Assembly: GCF_001563285.1 (NCBI RefSeq)
Contig: NZ_CP005188.1
Span: 2,175,501 to 2,239,500, forward strand
From: Sphingobium sp. MI1205
GTDB taxonomy: Bacteria; Pseudomonadota; Alphaproteobacteria; Sphingomonadales; Sphingomonadaceae
Direction: 5' to 3'
DNA length: 64,000 nt
This document shows positions 44,037-52,891 of the stretch, in pieces; position 1 is the stretch's first letter; the number at the start of each line of letters is the position of its first letter. Under the pieces are notes generated by a model. That model saw only the letters and a program-made list of their open reading frames with translations. It had not been told where the DNA came from and did not search any database. The position numbers and the translations under genes are program-made.

Positions 44037-46145
44037 CTAGTCACCCCTGTGATAATCATATTCGAACGCGCGCCCCTGCTGCTTGGTCAGCACGGCGCCA
44101 ATGATCGCGCCACCGGCGCGGCGTAAGCGATCGACCGCCACGCGCAGGCCACCATGATGGTTGCGGCCCCATTCCACGACCAGCACCGCAGCCTGCGCCT
44201 TGCTTGCCAGCAACGACGCGTCGGGCACGCCCAGGATAGGCGGGGCATCGATCAGGATCGTGTCGTAGCGCCCCTGCACGCTGGCGAGCAGGACATCTAG
44301 GGCCGACGTCGAAAGCAATTCCGCCGGATTGGGCGGAATTGCCCCGCTGGGCAGCAACGAAACCCCCGGCGTGCCGCTATCGACGATGACGTCCTCCGCC
44401 TTGGCCTGTCCCGTCATCACCTCGCTGATGCCACGTTCGGGGGCAAGCTGGAAAAGGCCGTGCTGCCTGGGGCGGCGCATATCGGCATCGATCACCAGTA
44501 CCCGCCGGTCGAGCTTGGCCAAGGCAAGCGCCAGCGCATGCACGGTCGAGGATTTGCCTTCGCCCTCCTGCGCGCTCGTTACCAGGATCGAACCGGGCAG
44601 CCCGTTCGATGACGCAAGCAGCAACGAGGAGGCTATCGGCACGAAGGTTTCGGCTGCGGGCTTGTCAGTCACCGGCACGGTGCCCAGCAAGGGCAGGTTG
44701 GCTCGCTCCGCCAGCGTGTCCGCCGATGTCACGGCATCGTCGAACACATGCCGTCCCGCGACCATCAGCAGTCCAAGCGCCAGCCCGCCAAGCGACGCCA
44801 GCAACATGGTGATACCGATGCGGGGCGAAGATGGCCGCGTCGGTACAGCCGCACGGTCGAGCGGTTGTATCCGTCCAGCCTGAAAACCGGCTTGGGACGC
44901 CATGTCGCGATACCGTTGAAGCAGGCTGTCATGCAGCAATCGGTACGTATCGACGGAGCGTTCCAGGATACTCATCTGCACCCCGCGCCCCCGCTCGGCC
45001 TGCGCCTGACGTTCAAGCCCGGCAATCTCCGCATCGATCTGCTTTTCGCCATGCACGGCGACTTCATATTGTTCGCGAAGCGACGCACGGATCGTGTTGG
45101 CCATCGTCTCTGCCTGATCGTCAAGGGCCGCCAACCGTGCCCGCGCCTCGCGCATTTCAGGATGTGCGTCCTTGCGGAACTGCCTTTCCTCGACCACGGC
45201 GGCTCGCGCCTGCGCCCTCTGCGCCATCAACTGCTGCATGCCGCCATTGTTCAGCACTTCCGGCAGTGTCTCGACGCTGGAAAGCCGCGCGCTTTCCCAA
45301 CGCTTCTGCGCCGCGATGCGGTCAGCGATCGCCTGCGCGCGGAACGCATTCAATTGCGCCAGACGCGTGGCGGTCGTGCCACCCGAACTGCTTCCTCCCT
45401 GCCCCACAACCCCCGCGCCCAGCGACGCGCCCGCCTGTGCGGCATAGGTGGCTAGGTCCCGTTCGGCATGTTCCAGATCCCGACGCGCTCCGTCGAGTTC
45501 ACCCAGCAGGAAACGGCGCGCCTGCACGCCTGATTCAAAACCGCGCTTCAAATCCGCGCGGATGAGGCTGTCGGCGTAGCTATTGGCAACGCGGGCGGAC
45601 AGGATGGGATCGGCGCTGATAAAGCTGATGCGGATCACCCGGCTCTTGCCTGGCAGTTCCACATCCAGATTGTCGCGCAGCAGGCCGATGACGGCTTCGG
45701 TTTCCACCTGTCGCTGGTTGAGCGATCCCACGCCGCGATCAGGCCGCCGTTCATCCATGCCATCGAAAAAGGTGCGGCTGCCGACCAGCGCCAGTTCGCG
45801 CGCGACGTCTTCGGCCAGCGCCCGGCTCCGCAGCACTTCCAGTTCGGTCTGCATCAGCGATTCATTATCGGCGGCGGTCATCTGCCGCTGCGCCGCGCCA
45901 GCTCCCGCCGCTCCGGCAGGCACATCCTCCACCTCGACCGAAGCTGTCGCGCGATAATCGGGAGTGGACAGCAGGATGAAGATGATTCCCGTCAGCACGC
46001 ACAACGCCATGGTGACGAACAGGATGAGGCGGTGGCGCCATATCGCCGTCCAACTCGCCCGCGCCGTCGTCACGATGCGCGACGCCCGTCCTTCCGTCCC
46101 GATGGGTGAAGGATCGCTATCGATACGAATGCTCCGCTCCGCCAT
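44037..46145 (-). CDS. Exopolysaccharide co-polymerase with BY-kinase domain (Wzc-like)
   Basis: A 702-aa inner-membrane protein. A Wzz domain (helix at about 35-58, then VEVEDVPAG) and a periplasmic coiled coil with GNVR-like end (about 180-430) are followed by a second helix near 440-460. The cytoplasmic tyrosine-kinase domain (about 500-702) has Walker A SAQEGEGKSS, A' VLVIDADMRRPR and Walker B TILIDAPPILG. The C-terminal tail FEYDYHRGD offers a short Tyr cluster. It controls polymer length and export. It overlaps the upstream Wza-like gene (TGATG). Confidence 0.93.
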   Translation of the reverse strand: MAERSIRIDSDPSPIGTEGRASRIVTTARASWTAIWRHRLILFVTMALCVLTGIIFILLSTPDYRATASVEVEDVPAGAAGAGAAQRQMTAADNESLMQTELEVLRSRALAEDVARELALVGSRTFFDGMDERRPDRGVGSLNQRQVETEAVIGLLRDNLDVELPGKSRVIRISFISADPILSARVANSYADSLIRADLKRGFESGVQARRFLLGELDGARRDLEHAERDLATYAAQAGASLGAGVVGQGGSSSGGTTATRLAQLNAFRAQAIADRIAAQKRWESARLSSVETLPEVLNNGGMQQLMAQRAQARAAVVEERQFRKDAHPEMREARARLAALDDQAETMANTIRASLREQYEVAVHGEKQIDAEIAGLERQAQAERGRGVQMSILERSVDTYRLLHDSLLQRYRDMASQAGFQAGRIQPLDRAAVPTRPSSPRIGITMLLASLGGLALGLLMVAGRHVFDDAVTSADTLAERANLPLLGTVPVTDKPAAETFVPIASSLLLASSNGLPGSILVTSAQEGEGKSSTVHALALALAKLDRRVLVIDADMRRPRQHGLFQLAPERGISEVMTGQAKAEDVIVDSGTPGVSLLPSGAIPPNPAELLSTSALDVLLASVQGRYDTILIDAPPILGVPDASLLASKAQAAVLVVEWGRNHHGGLRVAVDRLRRAGGAIIGAVLTKQQGRAFEYDYHRGD

Positions 46146-46855
46146 CAGCGCCCTCCGTCGAGCGCGACAAAGCCTGCGCCGATTGCAGGCAGTGCGAGCA
46201 ATGCCCCGCCAAGGATCGCCTTCGCGCGGGACAATCCGACGATGATCGTATCGCCCGGCAGGATTTCAGGATCCGGCGCTTCGCCCTTTCGGATAGCGGA
46301 CAGGTCAAACATCGCGGCCTTCCGGGTCCCGTCAGCCTGACGCACGACGACGATCTGCTTCAGACTGGCGAGCCGCGTCGGCCCCTTGGCCATTGCGACC
46401 ACCTGCAACAGGCCAAGGCGGCCCTCAATGGGAAAGAGGCCCGGCTCGCGCACTTCGCCATCAACGGTAATGCGCCTGCCAACCGCCTTCTTCACGAAAA
46501 TCGTGACCTGCGGCGAAACCAGATAACGCTCGCCAAGCCTGCCCGCGATGACGTCGGACGCTTCGCCCGCTGACAATCCCGCCACCGGCACATCCCCGAT
46601 CAGCGGCATGCGCACCGTGCCTGCGGCGGTTACCTGGGCATCCTCAAGCGACAGGCCCGGCTCATGATAGACCTGCACCCGCAGGACATCGTCAGGAGAA
46701 ATGCGATAATCGCTCGCCAGTGCCGGAGCTGGCGGGATAGCCGCATAGGCGTCGTCCCCCCTGGGCGCGGTTTCGGCCGTCGAACAGGCGCCGAGCAGGA
46801 AGAGGGCCGACACAATGGTCAGCGCCTTCTTCATTCTGTCGCTCGGCATGTCCAT
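46145..46855 (-). CDS. Polysaccharide export lipoprotein (Wza/GumB-like)
   Basis: A 236-aa lipoprotein with signal ending LLGAC, then a Poly_export domain (YRISPDDVLRVQVYHEPGLS) and one SLBB domain (VDGEVREPGLFPIEGRLGLL). A hydrophobic C-terminal helix (ILGGALLALPAIGAGFVAL) may cross the outer membrane. Such proteins form the export channel paired with the Wzz/BY-kinase, here encoded immediately downstream. An ATG seven codons in (MKKALTIV) is an alternative start. Confidence 0.92.
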   Translation of the reverse strand: MDMPSDRMKKALTIVSALFLLGACSTAETAPRGDDAYAAIPPAPALASDYRISPDDVLRVQVYHEPGLSLEDAQVTAAGTVRMPLIGDVPVAGLSAGEASDVIAGRLGERYLVSPQVTIFVKKAVGRRITVDGEVREPGLFPIEGRLGLLQVVAMAKGPTRLASLKQIVVVRQADGTRKAAMFDLSAIRKGEAPDPEILPGDTIIVGLSRAKAILGGALLALPAIGAGFVALDGGR

Positions 46856-46982
46856 TTCGGGTCTGAACTTCTCACGCTTTTACGGGCTATTCGCCAAATG
46901 GCGGATGGCTTGCGCGGGGTTAACGAGACAGAAAGGTCATGGCAACCGCGGGTTGGGCAGTTTGAAATGCCAACCCCCTCGA

Positions 46983-48278
46983 TCAGACCGCGATACGCCC
47001 CGGCTGATCGTGCGCCAGACGGCGCGGCTGGTCGGGCCAGACACCGCGCGTATCATAGACGGCCTTGCCAACGCGCTCGTCCACCGGGACTGATGTGAAC
47101 ATGTCATGATCGACTAGAATGACAAAAACACCACATTGTTCCAGAGCCGTATCGAGATCCATCAATGCCGCGCCGGTGCCCGCAAATTCCATCGGCAAGT
47201 CATGGGCATAGGGTTCCACCAGCTTGACGCGGCGGCCGTAGCGGCGTGCGAGCCGGGCTGCGACCTTCACCGCCGGACTCTCCCGAAAATCATCGATGTT
47301 CGCCTTGAAGGCGAGACCAAGGCAGGCAATGTCCTCGCCCGGATATTCGTCGATCATGTCCGACGCCTTGGCGACGACATGATCGGTCTTGGCGTCATTG
47401 ACCTCGCGCGCTGTGCGGATAAGGCGGCTATTTTCCGGATCGCCATGGACGATGAACCATGGATCCACCGCGATGCAATGCCCACCGACACCGGGACCGG
47501 GCGACAGGATGTTGACGCGCGGATGACGGTTAGCGAGACGAATAACCTCCCACACATCGATATCCATGCCCTCGGCGATCACGGATAGCTCGTTGGCAAA
47601 GGCGATGTTGACGTCGCGGAAACTGTTTTCGACCAGCTTCACCATCTCCGCTGCTCGGGCGCTGGTGGTGATGCACGCGCCCCGCACGAACTGGCGGTAA
47701 AAGGCAAGCGCCTTGCGCGCGCAGCGCGGCGTGATGCCGCCGATGCAGCGGTCATTGTCGATCAGTTCGACCAGAATGCGGCCGGGCAGAACGCGCTCCG
47801 GGCAATAGGCGATGGCGACGTCCCCCGCCCCGCCCTGCCCCGGCATCTTCAGGTCCGGGCGAAGCTGCGCGAACAGGTCACGCATGGCTTCGGTGGTGCC
47901 GACGGGAGAGGTGGACTCCAAAATGACGGTATCGCCCGCCTTCAACACTTCAGCGACCGTGCGTGCGGCTTTCAGCACATGGGAAATGTCGGGCGCGCGA
48001 TCTTCCGAAACCGGAGTGGGCACGGCGATGATGAACACGTCGCTCGGCTCGACCGTCAGGCTGGCGCGCAGATTGCCGCGCGCCACCACGCCCTGCACCA
48101 GGCCGTCCAGGTCGACTTCCTCGATATGGACACGGCCCGAATTGACGGTCTCGACCACATGGCCGCTGACATCCACGCCGACAACCTGCGCCCCGCCCCG
48201 CGCGATCAGGGCGGCGGTCGGCAAGCCGATATAGCCAAGGCCAATGACGGAAACCTTCTGCTGCTTGTCGATGGGCAT
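46983..48278 (-). CDS. wecC: UDP-N-acetyl-D-mannosamine dehydrogenase
   Basis: A 431-aa NAD-dependent enzyme oxidizing UDP-ManNAc to UDP-ManNAcA. It has the Rossmann motif VIGLGYIGLPTAAL near 10-24, IIAVPTPVSEDRAPD, LESTSPVGTTE, and the catalytic Cys in PGVGGHCIAVDPWF near 265. The third domain begins near 320. It lies downstream of wecB, the epimerase that supplies its substrate, with a 112-bp gap. The two give ManNAcA for the surface polysaccharide. Confidence 0.94.
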   Translation of the reverse strand: MPIDKQQKVSVIGLGYIGLPTAALIARGGAQVVGVDVSGHVVETVNSGRVHIEEVDLDGLVQGVVARGNLRASLTVEPSDVFIIAVPTPVSEDRAPDISHVLKAARTVAEVLKAGDTVILESTSPVGTTEAMRDLFAQLRPDLKMPGQGGAGDVAIAYCPERVLPGRILVELIDNDRCIGGITPRCARKALAFYRQFVRGACITTSARAAEMVKLVENSFRDVNIAFANELSVIAEGMDIDVWEVIRLANRHPRVNILSPGPGVGGHCIAVDPWFIVHGDPENSRLIRTAREVNDAKTDHVVAKASDMIDEYPGEDIACLGLAFKANIDDFRESPAVKVAARLARRYGRRVKLVEPYAHDLPMEFAGTGAALMDLDTALEQCGVFVILVDHDMFTSVPVDERVGKAVYDTRGVWPDQPRRLAHDQPGRIAV

Positions 48279-48390
48279 GCTATGATCCTGGAAGCCGATG
48301 AATTGTCACCGGTTTCTGCGGGAAAATGCTGAAGATTTCGGTAACAACGCCGTTTGCACCCGTCAGTACGGTCAAAGCCTGGATGCGCGG

Positions 48391-49536
48391 TCAGGCCGCT
48401 TCCTCCAGCCCTTCCGCGCTTGCCCGATCGGCGGCGATCACCGCAGCTATCCTCTCCGCCGCATGGCCATCGCCAAAGGGATTATGCGCCCGCGCCATCG
48501 CGGCATAGGCGGCCTCATCGTCCAGCAGCGCCAGCACTTCCCGCACGATCCGCGCGCGATCCGTGCCGACCAGCTTCGCAGTGCCCGCACTGACGCCTTC
48601 GGGCCGTTCCGTCGTCTCCCGCATGACCAGCACAGGCTTGCCCAGCGAAGGCGCCTCCTCCTGAACTCCGCCGCTGTCGGTCAGCACCAGATGGCAAATA
48701 TCCAGCAATCGCACGAAATGCGGATAATCGAGCGGTTCGATCATCGCCACATTGGGCAGCTCGCCCAGCACGGCTTCCATGACCGGGCGCACATTGGGAT
48801 TGGGATGGACCGGGAATATCACCGCGACGTCAGGCCGCGCTGCAATATCGGCTATGGATCGGGCGATCGCCTCCATGCCGCCACCAAAATTCTCGCGCCT
48901 GTGGCTGGTGACGGCAACGATCCGCCTGCCCCCAAAGCGCGCCGCCAGATCATCCAGTCCCTGCGCCAGCGAGGGCATGGCCACAATTCGTTCGCGCGTC
49001 GCCAGCAGCGCATCGATGACCGTGTTGCCGGTAACGTGGATGCTCCTGGCGTCCCGATTTTCCCGCAGAAGCGCATCAGCCGCCGCTTGGGTTGGGGCAA
49101 AATTCATGTCCGCGATGCAGGCGACGACGCGGCGGTTCACCTCTTCTGGCCAGGGGTGATAGATGTCCCCGCTCCGCAAGCCCGCCTCGACATGGGCAAC
49201 CGGGATCTGGCGGTAATAGGCGGCCAGGCTGGCGACCATGGTGGTCAACGTGTCACCATGCACCAGCACGCGATCGGGCTTTTCCACATCGAATGCCTTG
49301 CCCAGCTCGACGATCAGCTTGGCTGTCAGCCCGTCGAGCGTCTGGTTGGGCATCATCGCGTTCAGGTCGATGTCCGGCTTGATGCCTGCGATTTCCAGCA
49401 CCTGGTCCAACAATCCGCGATGCTGCGCCGTTACAATGACGCGCGCATTGATCTGTTCGCGCGTCCTTAGCGCATGGATAACCGGAAACAGCTTGATCGC
49501 TTCGGGACGAGTCCCGAATACCACCGCAACTTTCAT
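48391..49536 (-). CDS. wecB: UDP-N-acetylglucosamine 2-epimerase (non-hydrolysing)
   Basis: A 381-aa GT-B-fold enzyme making UDP-ManNAc from UDP-GlcNAc. Diagnostic segments are VFGTRPEAIKLFPVI at the start, VHGDTLTTMVASLAAYY, VAHVEAGLRSGD, VTSHRRENFGGGM and LTDSGGVQEEAPSLGKPVL. The start is the ATG at 49536, after an open but unsupported extension. It precedes wecC and is divergent from ugd. Confidence 0.95.
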   Translation of the reverse strand: MKVAVVFGTRPEAIKLFPVIHALRTREQINARVIVTAQHRGLLDQVLEIAGIKPDIDLNAMMPNQTLDGLTAKLIVELGKAFDVEKPDRVLVHGDTLTTMVASLAAYYRQIPVAHVEAGLRSGDIYHPWPEEVNRRVVACIADMNFAPTQAAADALLRENRDARSIHVTGNTVIDALLATRERIVAMPSLAQGLDDLAARFGGRRIVAVTSHRRENFGGGMEAIARSIADIAARPDVAVIFPVHPNPNVRPVMEAVLGELPNVAMIEPLDYPHFVRLLDICHLVLTDSGGVQEEAPSLGKPVLVMRETTERPEGVSAGTAKLVGTDRARIVREVLALLDDEAAYAAMARAHNPFGDGHAAERIAAVIAADRASAEGLEEAA

Positions 49537-49695
49537 CTTTGTCCCTTTGTGCGAGCGATTAAGGCTAATCCCTGCCAGCAAATCGTAACCATCCGCTGAA
49601 CATGGAGTAATTCCGACGCACGCTTTCGCAGGCGCGATGACCTATGCTAGGGCGCGGTCACCCTTTTATTTTTCAACGAGGCTGCGGGTAGTTTT

Positions 49696-51015
49696 ATGAA
49701 GATCACGATGATCGGCACGGGATATGTCGGCCTGGTTTCGGGTGCCTGCTTTGCCGATTTCGGCCATGATGTCTGTTGCGTGGACAAGGATGCGGGAAAG
49801 ATCGACGCGATCGAATCCGGCCGCATGCCGATCTTTGAACCCGGTCTTGACCAATTGGTCGCAAACAATGCCGCAGCCGGCCGGCTGACCTTCACGACGG
49901 ATCTTGCCGCAGGGGTCAAGGGCGCGGACGCCATCTTCATCGCGGTGGGCACGCCGTCGCGCCGTGGCGATGGCCATGCTGACCTCAGCTATGTTTACGC
50001 CGCAGCGCGCGAAATCGCAGAGGCGGTGGACGGACCGACCGTCATCGTCACCAAGTCCACGGTCCCGGTCGGCACCGGCGACGAGGTAGAGCGCATCGTT
50101 CGCGAAGTGCGCCCGGACCTCGACATTCAGGTGGTATCCAACCCCGAATTTCTGCGCGAAGGCGCTGCCATCGGCGATTTCAAGCGGCCCGACCGCGTTG
50201 TCGTCGGCACCACAGGCAATGAACGGGCGAACGCCGTCATGTCGCAGGTTTATCGCCCGCTGAACCTCAATCAGGCGCCTGTCATGTTCACCGGCCGCCG
50301 CACGGCCGAACTGATCAAATATGCCGCCAACGCCTTCCTCGCGACGAAGATCACCTTCATCAACGAAATGGCGGACCTGTGCGAAGCGGTCGGCGCGGAA
50401 GTCCAGGATGTGTCGCGCGGCATCGGCCTCGACAACCGGATCGGCAGCAAATTCCTCCACGCCGGGCCCGGCTATGGCGGTTCCTGCTTCCCCAAGGATA
50501 CGCTGGCGCTGGTCAAGACGGGGCAGGATTTCGACACGCCGATTCGCATCGTCGAAACGGTCGTGCAGGTGAATGACCTGCGCAAGCGGGCCATGGGCCG
50601 CAAGATCGTGAAGGCGCTGGGCGGCGACGCCCGCGGCAGGACGGTGGCGCTGCTCGGGCTCACCTTCAAACCCAATACCGACGACATGCGCGACGCGCCA
50701 AGCCTTGCCATCGTTCAGGCGCTGGAGGACGCGGGTGCAAGGATCGTCGCCTATGATCCCGAGGGCATGGACGTCGCCAAGCCAATGATGTCCAGCGTCA
50801 CGATGGTGAAGGACGCATATGAGGCTGCGGCAGGAGCCGACGCGCTGGTGCTGGTCACCGAATGGGACATTTTCCGCGCGCTCGACCTAAAACGCCTCGC
50901 CGCGTCGATGAACAAGCCCGTGCTGATCGATCTGCGCAACATCTATCCGCGTAGCGAGGCGGAAGCCGCAGGCTTCTCGCTTACGCGCGTGGGTGGCAAA
51001 GGCGTAGACGCCTGA
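49696..51015 (+). CDS. ugd: UDP-glucose 6-dehydrogenase
   Basis: A 439-aa enzyme oxidizing UDP-glucose to UDP-glucuronate for acidic exopolysaccharide. It shows MIGTGYVGLVSGACFADFG, FIAVGTPSRRGDGHADLS, VTKSTVPVGTGDEV, NPEFLREGAAI and the catalytic Cys in GPGYGGSCFPKDT near 260. It is distinct from wecC on the other strand. Its stop overlaps a 41-codon reading frame. Confidence 0.96.
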   Translation: MKITMIGTGYVGLVSGACFADFGHDVCCVDKDAGKIDAIESGRMPIFEPGLDQLVANNAAAGRLTFTTDLAAGVKGADAIFIAVGTPSRRGDGHADLSYVYAAAREIAEAVDGPTVIVTKSTVPVGTGDEVERIVREVRPDLDIQVVSNPEFLREGAAIGDFKRPDRVVVGTTGNERANAVMSQVYRPLNLNQAPVMFTGRRTAELIKYAANAFLATKITFINEMADLCEAVGAEVQDVSRGIGLDNRIGSKFLHAGPGYGGSCFPKDTLALVKTGQDFDTPIRIVETVVQVNDLRKRAMGRKIVKALGGDARGRTVALLGLTFKPNTDDMRDAPSLAIVQALEDAGARIVAYDPEGMDVAKPMMSSVTMVKDAYEAAAGADALVLVTEWDIFRALDLKRLAASMNKPVLIDLRNIYPRSEAEAAGFSLTRVGGKGVDA

Positions 51016-51140
51016 TGGCCAGCTTGCCGGAGGAAGGACGGGACCACCCCGTCTTTCCCCGCCTGCACCATTGGATGATCGCGGCGGGCCTGCTATTTCT
51101 GGCCACGCAGATCGCTCCGGTGATGGCAGGCCTGATCTGA
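51015..51140 (+). CDS. Small single-helix membrane protein, 41 aa (putative)
   Basis: An ATG overlapping the ugd stop (TGATG) opens a 41-codon frame. A polar start MASLPEEGRDHPVFPRLHHW is followed by one hydrophobic helix MIAAGLLFLATQIAPVMAGL. Translational coupling to ugd is plausible, and GGAG/GGA stretches lie nearby. No family is recognized. It could be a small membrane regulator or simply a chance frame; its stop is 10 bp from the convergent permease stop. Confidence 0.45.
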   Translation: MASLPEEGRDHPVFPRLHHWMIAAGLLFLATQIAPVMAGLI

Positions 51141-51150
51141 GTTTTTGCCC

Positions 51151-51999
51151 TCAGGCCTTCAGCTTCCACCCACGCTTAAGCAGCGTGTAGCAAAGCACTC
51201 CCAGCGCGACGTTCAGCACCAGCAACACCACGCTGCCAACCATGACGTCGCCGTCCGCCGCCGCAACGAAACCATAGCGAAAGCCGGAAATGGCATAGAA
51301 AAAGGGGTTGGCATGGCTGATCGTCTGAAACACGGGCGCCAGCCTGTCGATCGAATAGAAGGTGCCTGACAGCAACGTCATCGGCCCGATCACGAAATTG
51401 GTGATGGCGGCGGCATGATCGAACTTTTCCGCCCAGATCGACGTCAGCACGCCGATAAAGGCCGTCAGCGCCGCCCCCATCAGGCCGAACCAGGCAATCG
51501 CCCACGGATGCGCAGGCGTTACATGGACGCCCGGCCACAGCGCCATCGCGCCCCAGAGCGCCAGCCCGACGCACAAGGCGCGCGTCACCGCCGCACCCAC
51601 CAGCGCCAGCAATAGTTCGCCGTTTGACAGAGGCGGCATCAGATAGTCGATCAGCGTTCCCTGCATCTTGCCCGCCAGCAGGGAAAAGCTGCTATTGGCG
51701 AACGCATTGTTCATCATGCCCATGATCATCAGGCCCGGCGCGATGAAATCGGCAAAGGGCACACCCAACACCTGCCGGTTCGCTCCGCCCAGCGCGAGCG
51801 AGAAGATGACTAGAAACATCAGAGTCGTGACCGCGGGCGCCCAGATCGTCTGAAGCTGCACTTTCATGAAACGCCGCACTTCCTTCAAGTACAGCGCGCG
51901 CGTCCCCGCCCAGTTGACGTTGCGGATGACAAGCTCGCCCGGCTCGTGAAAAGGGGGATGGGCCGGGGAAGAAGGTGCAAATTGGGACTGGTCGTTCAT
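51151..51999 (-). CDS. ABC-2 type transport permease
   Basis: A 282-aa inner-membrane protein with six helices (first about 55-75). The pattern FLVIFSLALGG, PFADFIAPGLMIMGMMNNAFANSSFSL split across a loop, IDYLMPPLSNGELLLAL and SGTFYSIDRLAPVFQ is that of ABC-2 exporters such as NodJ/KpsM/YadH. No ATPase gene adjoins it here, so the partner must lie elsewhere. Proximity to polysaccharide genes hints at a glycan or lipid cargo, but this is weak. Confidence 0.87.
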   Translation of the reverse strand: MNDQSQFAPSSPAHPPFHEPGELVIRNVNWAGTRALYLKEVRRFMKVQLQTIWAPAVTTLMFLVIFSLALGGANRQVLGVPFADFIAPGLMIMGMMNNAFANSSFSLLAGKMQGTLIDYLMPPLSNGELLLALVGAAVTRALCVGLALWGAMALWPGVHVTPAHPWAIAWFGLMGAALTAFIGVLTSIWAEKFDHAAAITNFVIGPMTLLSGTFYSIDRLAPVFQTISHANPFFYAISGFRYGFVAAADGDVMVGSVVLLVLNVALGVLCYTLLKRGWKLKA

Positions 52000-52114
52000 G
52001 CTGTGATCGACTATCGGCTGGTCGGATGTGCCGCAAGGGCGTTGTGCACGGGTTTTAACCTGGGCAGGCGCGCCCCATATAGGGCGCGAAATTGGAAATT
52101 CGAGGAGTCATTCA

Positions 52115-52801
52115 TTGTCCTGGACCGACGAGCGTATCGACCAGCTCAAGGCAATGTGGGAAAAAGGCCTGACCGCCAGCCAGATCGCAGAAGAGCTGGG
52201 CGGGGTCAGCCGTAACGCGGTTATCGGCAAGGCGCACCGCCTTGGCCTGCAATCGCGTCCCTCACCTGTAAAGGCTAACGAGGCACCCAAAAAGGCGGCG
52301 CCGGTGCGCAAACCCGCGCCTGCCGTTGAAACGGAAACGCCCAAACCCGCGCCGATTCAGCACAGCACCCCTGCGCCTGTGCGCCACCCTACACCGGTGA
52401 CGGTGGCGGCGATCTCTCCGTCAGCCTCCGCTCCCGCAGCGGATGCCCCGCCCCCCGCCCCTCAGCCGCGCATCATTTCGGTTGGGCCTGGCGGCTTCCT
52501 GCGCCAGGGTCCTGGCGACCAGCAGGCGCCAATCCCTCCCGCCCCGCCACGCCGCCTGGTGCCCGCAAAGCCCAGCCCGGAAATCGCGGGCAAGACGACG
52601 CTGCTCGACCTGACGGAACGGATCTGCAAATGGCCGATGGGCCATCCGGGCGAACCCGACTTCCACTTCTGCGGCCAGGCGGTGAACCCCGGCTTCCCCT
52701 ATTGCGTCGAACATTGCGGCCGCGCCTATCAGGCCCAGTTGCCGCGAGGCACCCGGCGTCCGCCGCCCCCACTGCCCTTTGGCGGCCCGCGCGTCCGCTA
52801 A
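52115..52801 (+). CDS. gcrA: Cell-cycle regulator GcrA (TTG start)
   Basis: A 228-aa transcription factor. I start at the TTG of 52115 because it gives MSWTDERIDQLKAMW, the canonical GcrA N-terminus, and lies 7 bp after GAGGAG; no suitable ATG exists. The N-terminal helix-turn-helix (TASQIAEELGGVSRNAVIG) reads GANTC-methylated promoters. A Pro/Ala-rich linker spans about 50-150, longer than in Caulobacter. The C-terminal sigma70-interaction domain is LTERICKWPMGHPGEPDFHF with CGQ, CVEH and CGR cysteines. It ends at a strong terminator and is upstream of parE. Confidence 0.94.
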   Translation: MSWTDERIDQLKAMWEKGLTASQIAEELGGVSRNAVIGKAHRLGLQSRPSPVKANEAPKKAAPVRKPAPAVETETPKPAPIQHSTPAPVRHPTPVTVAAISPSASAPAADAPPPAPQPRIISVGPGGFLRQGPGDQQAPIPPAPPRRLVPAKPSPEIAGKTTLLDLTERICKWPMGHPGEPDFHFCGQAVNPGFPYCVEHCGRAYQAQLPRGTRRPPPPLPFGGPRVR

Positions 52802-52819
52802 TCGCAATCAGGCATTGAA

Positions 52820-52857
52820 AGGGGCCGGTTTCGCCAAGGAACCGGCCCCTTCTTCTT
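52820..52857 (+). terminator. Rho-independent terminator of gcrA
   Basis: GGGGCCGGTT pairs with AACCGGCCCC across a 9-nt loop, followed by TTCTTCTT. It lies 20 bp after the gcrA stop and 35 bp before parE. Confidence 0.9.
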
Positions 52858-52891
52858 GCGCCAGCCGCGCACCCCCTTATAGCTTGTGCGC

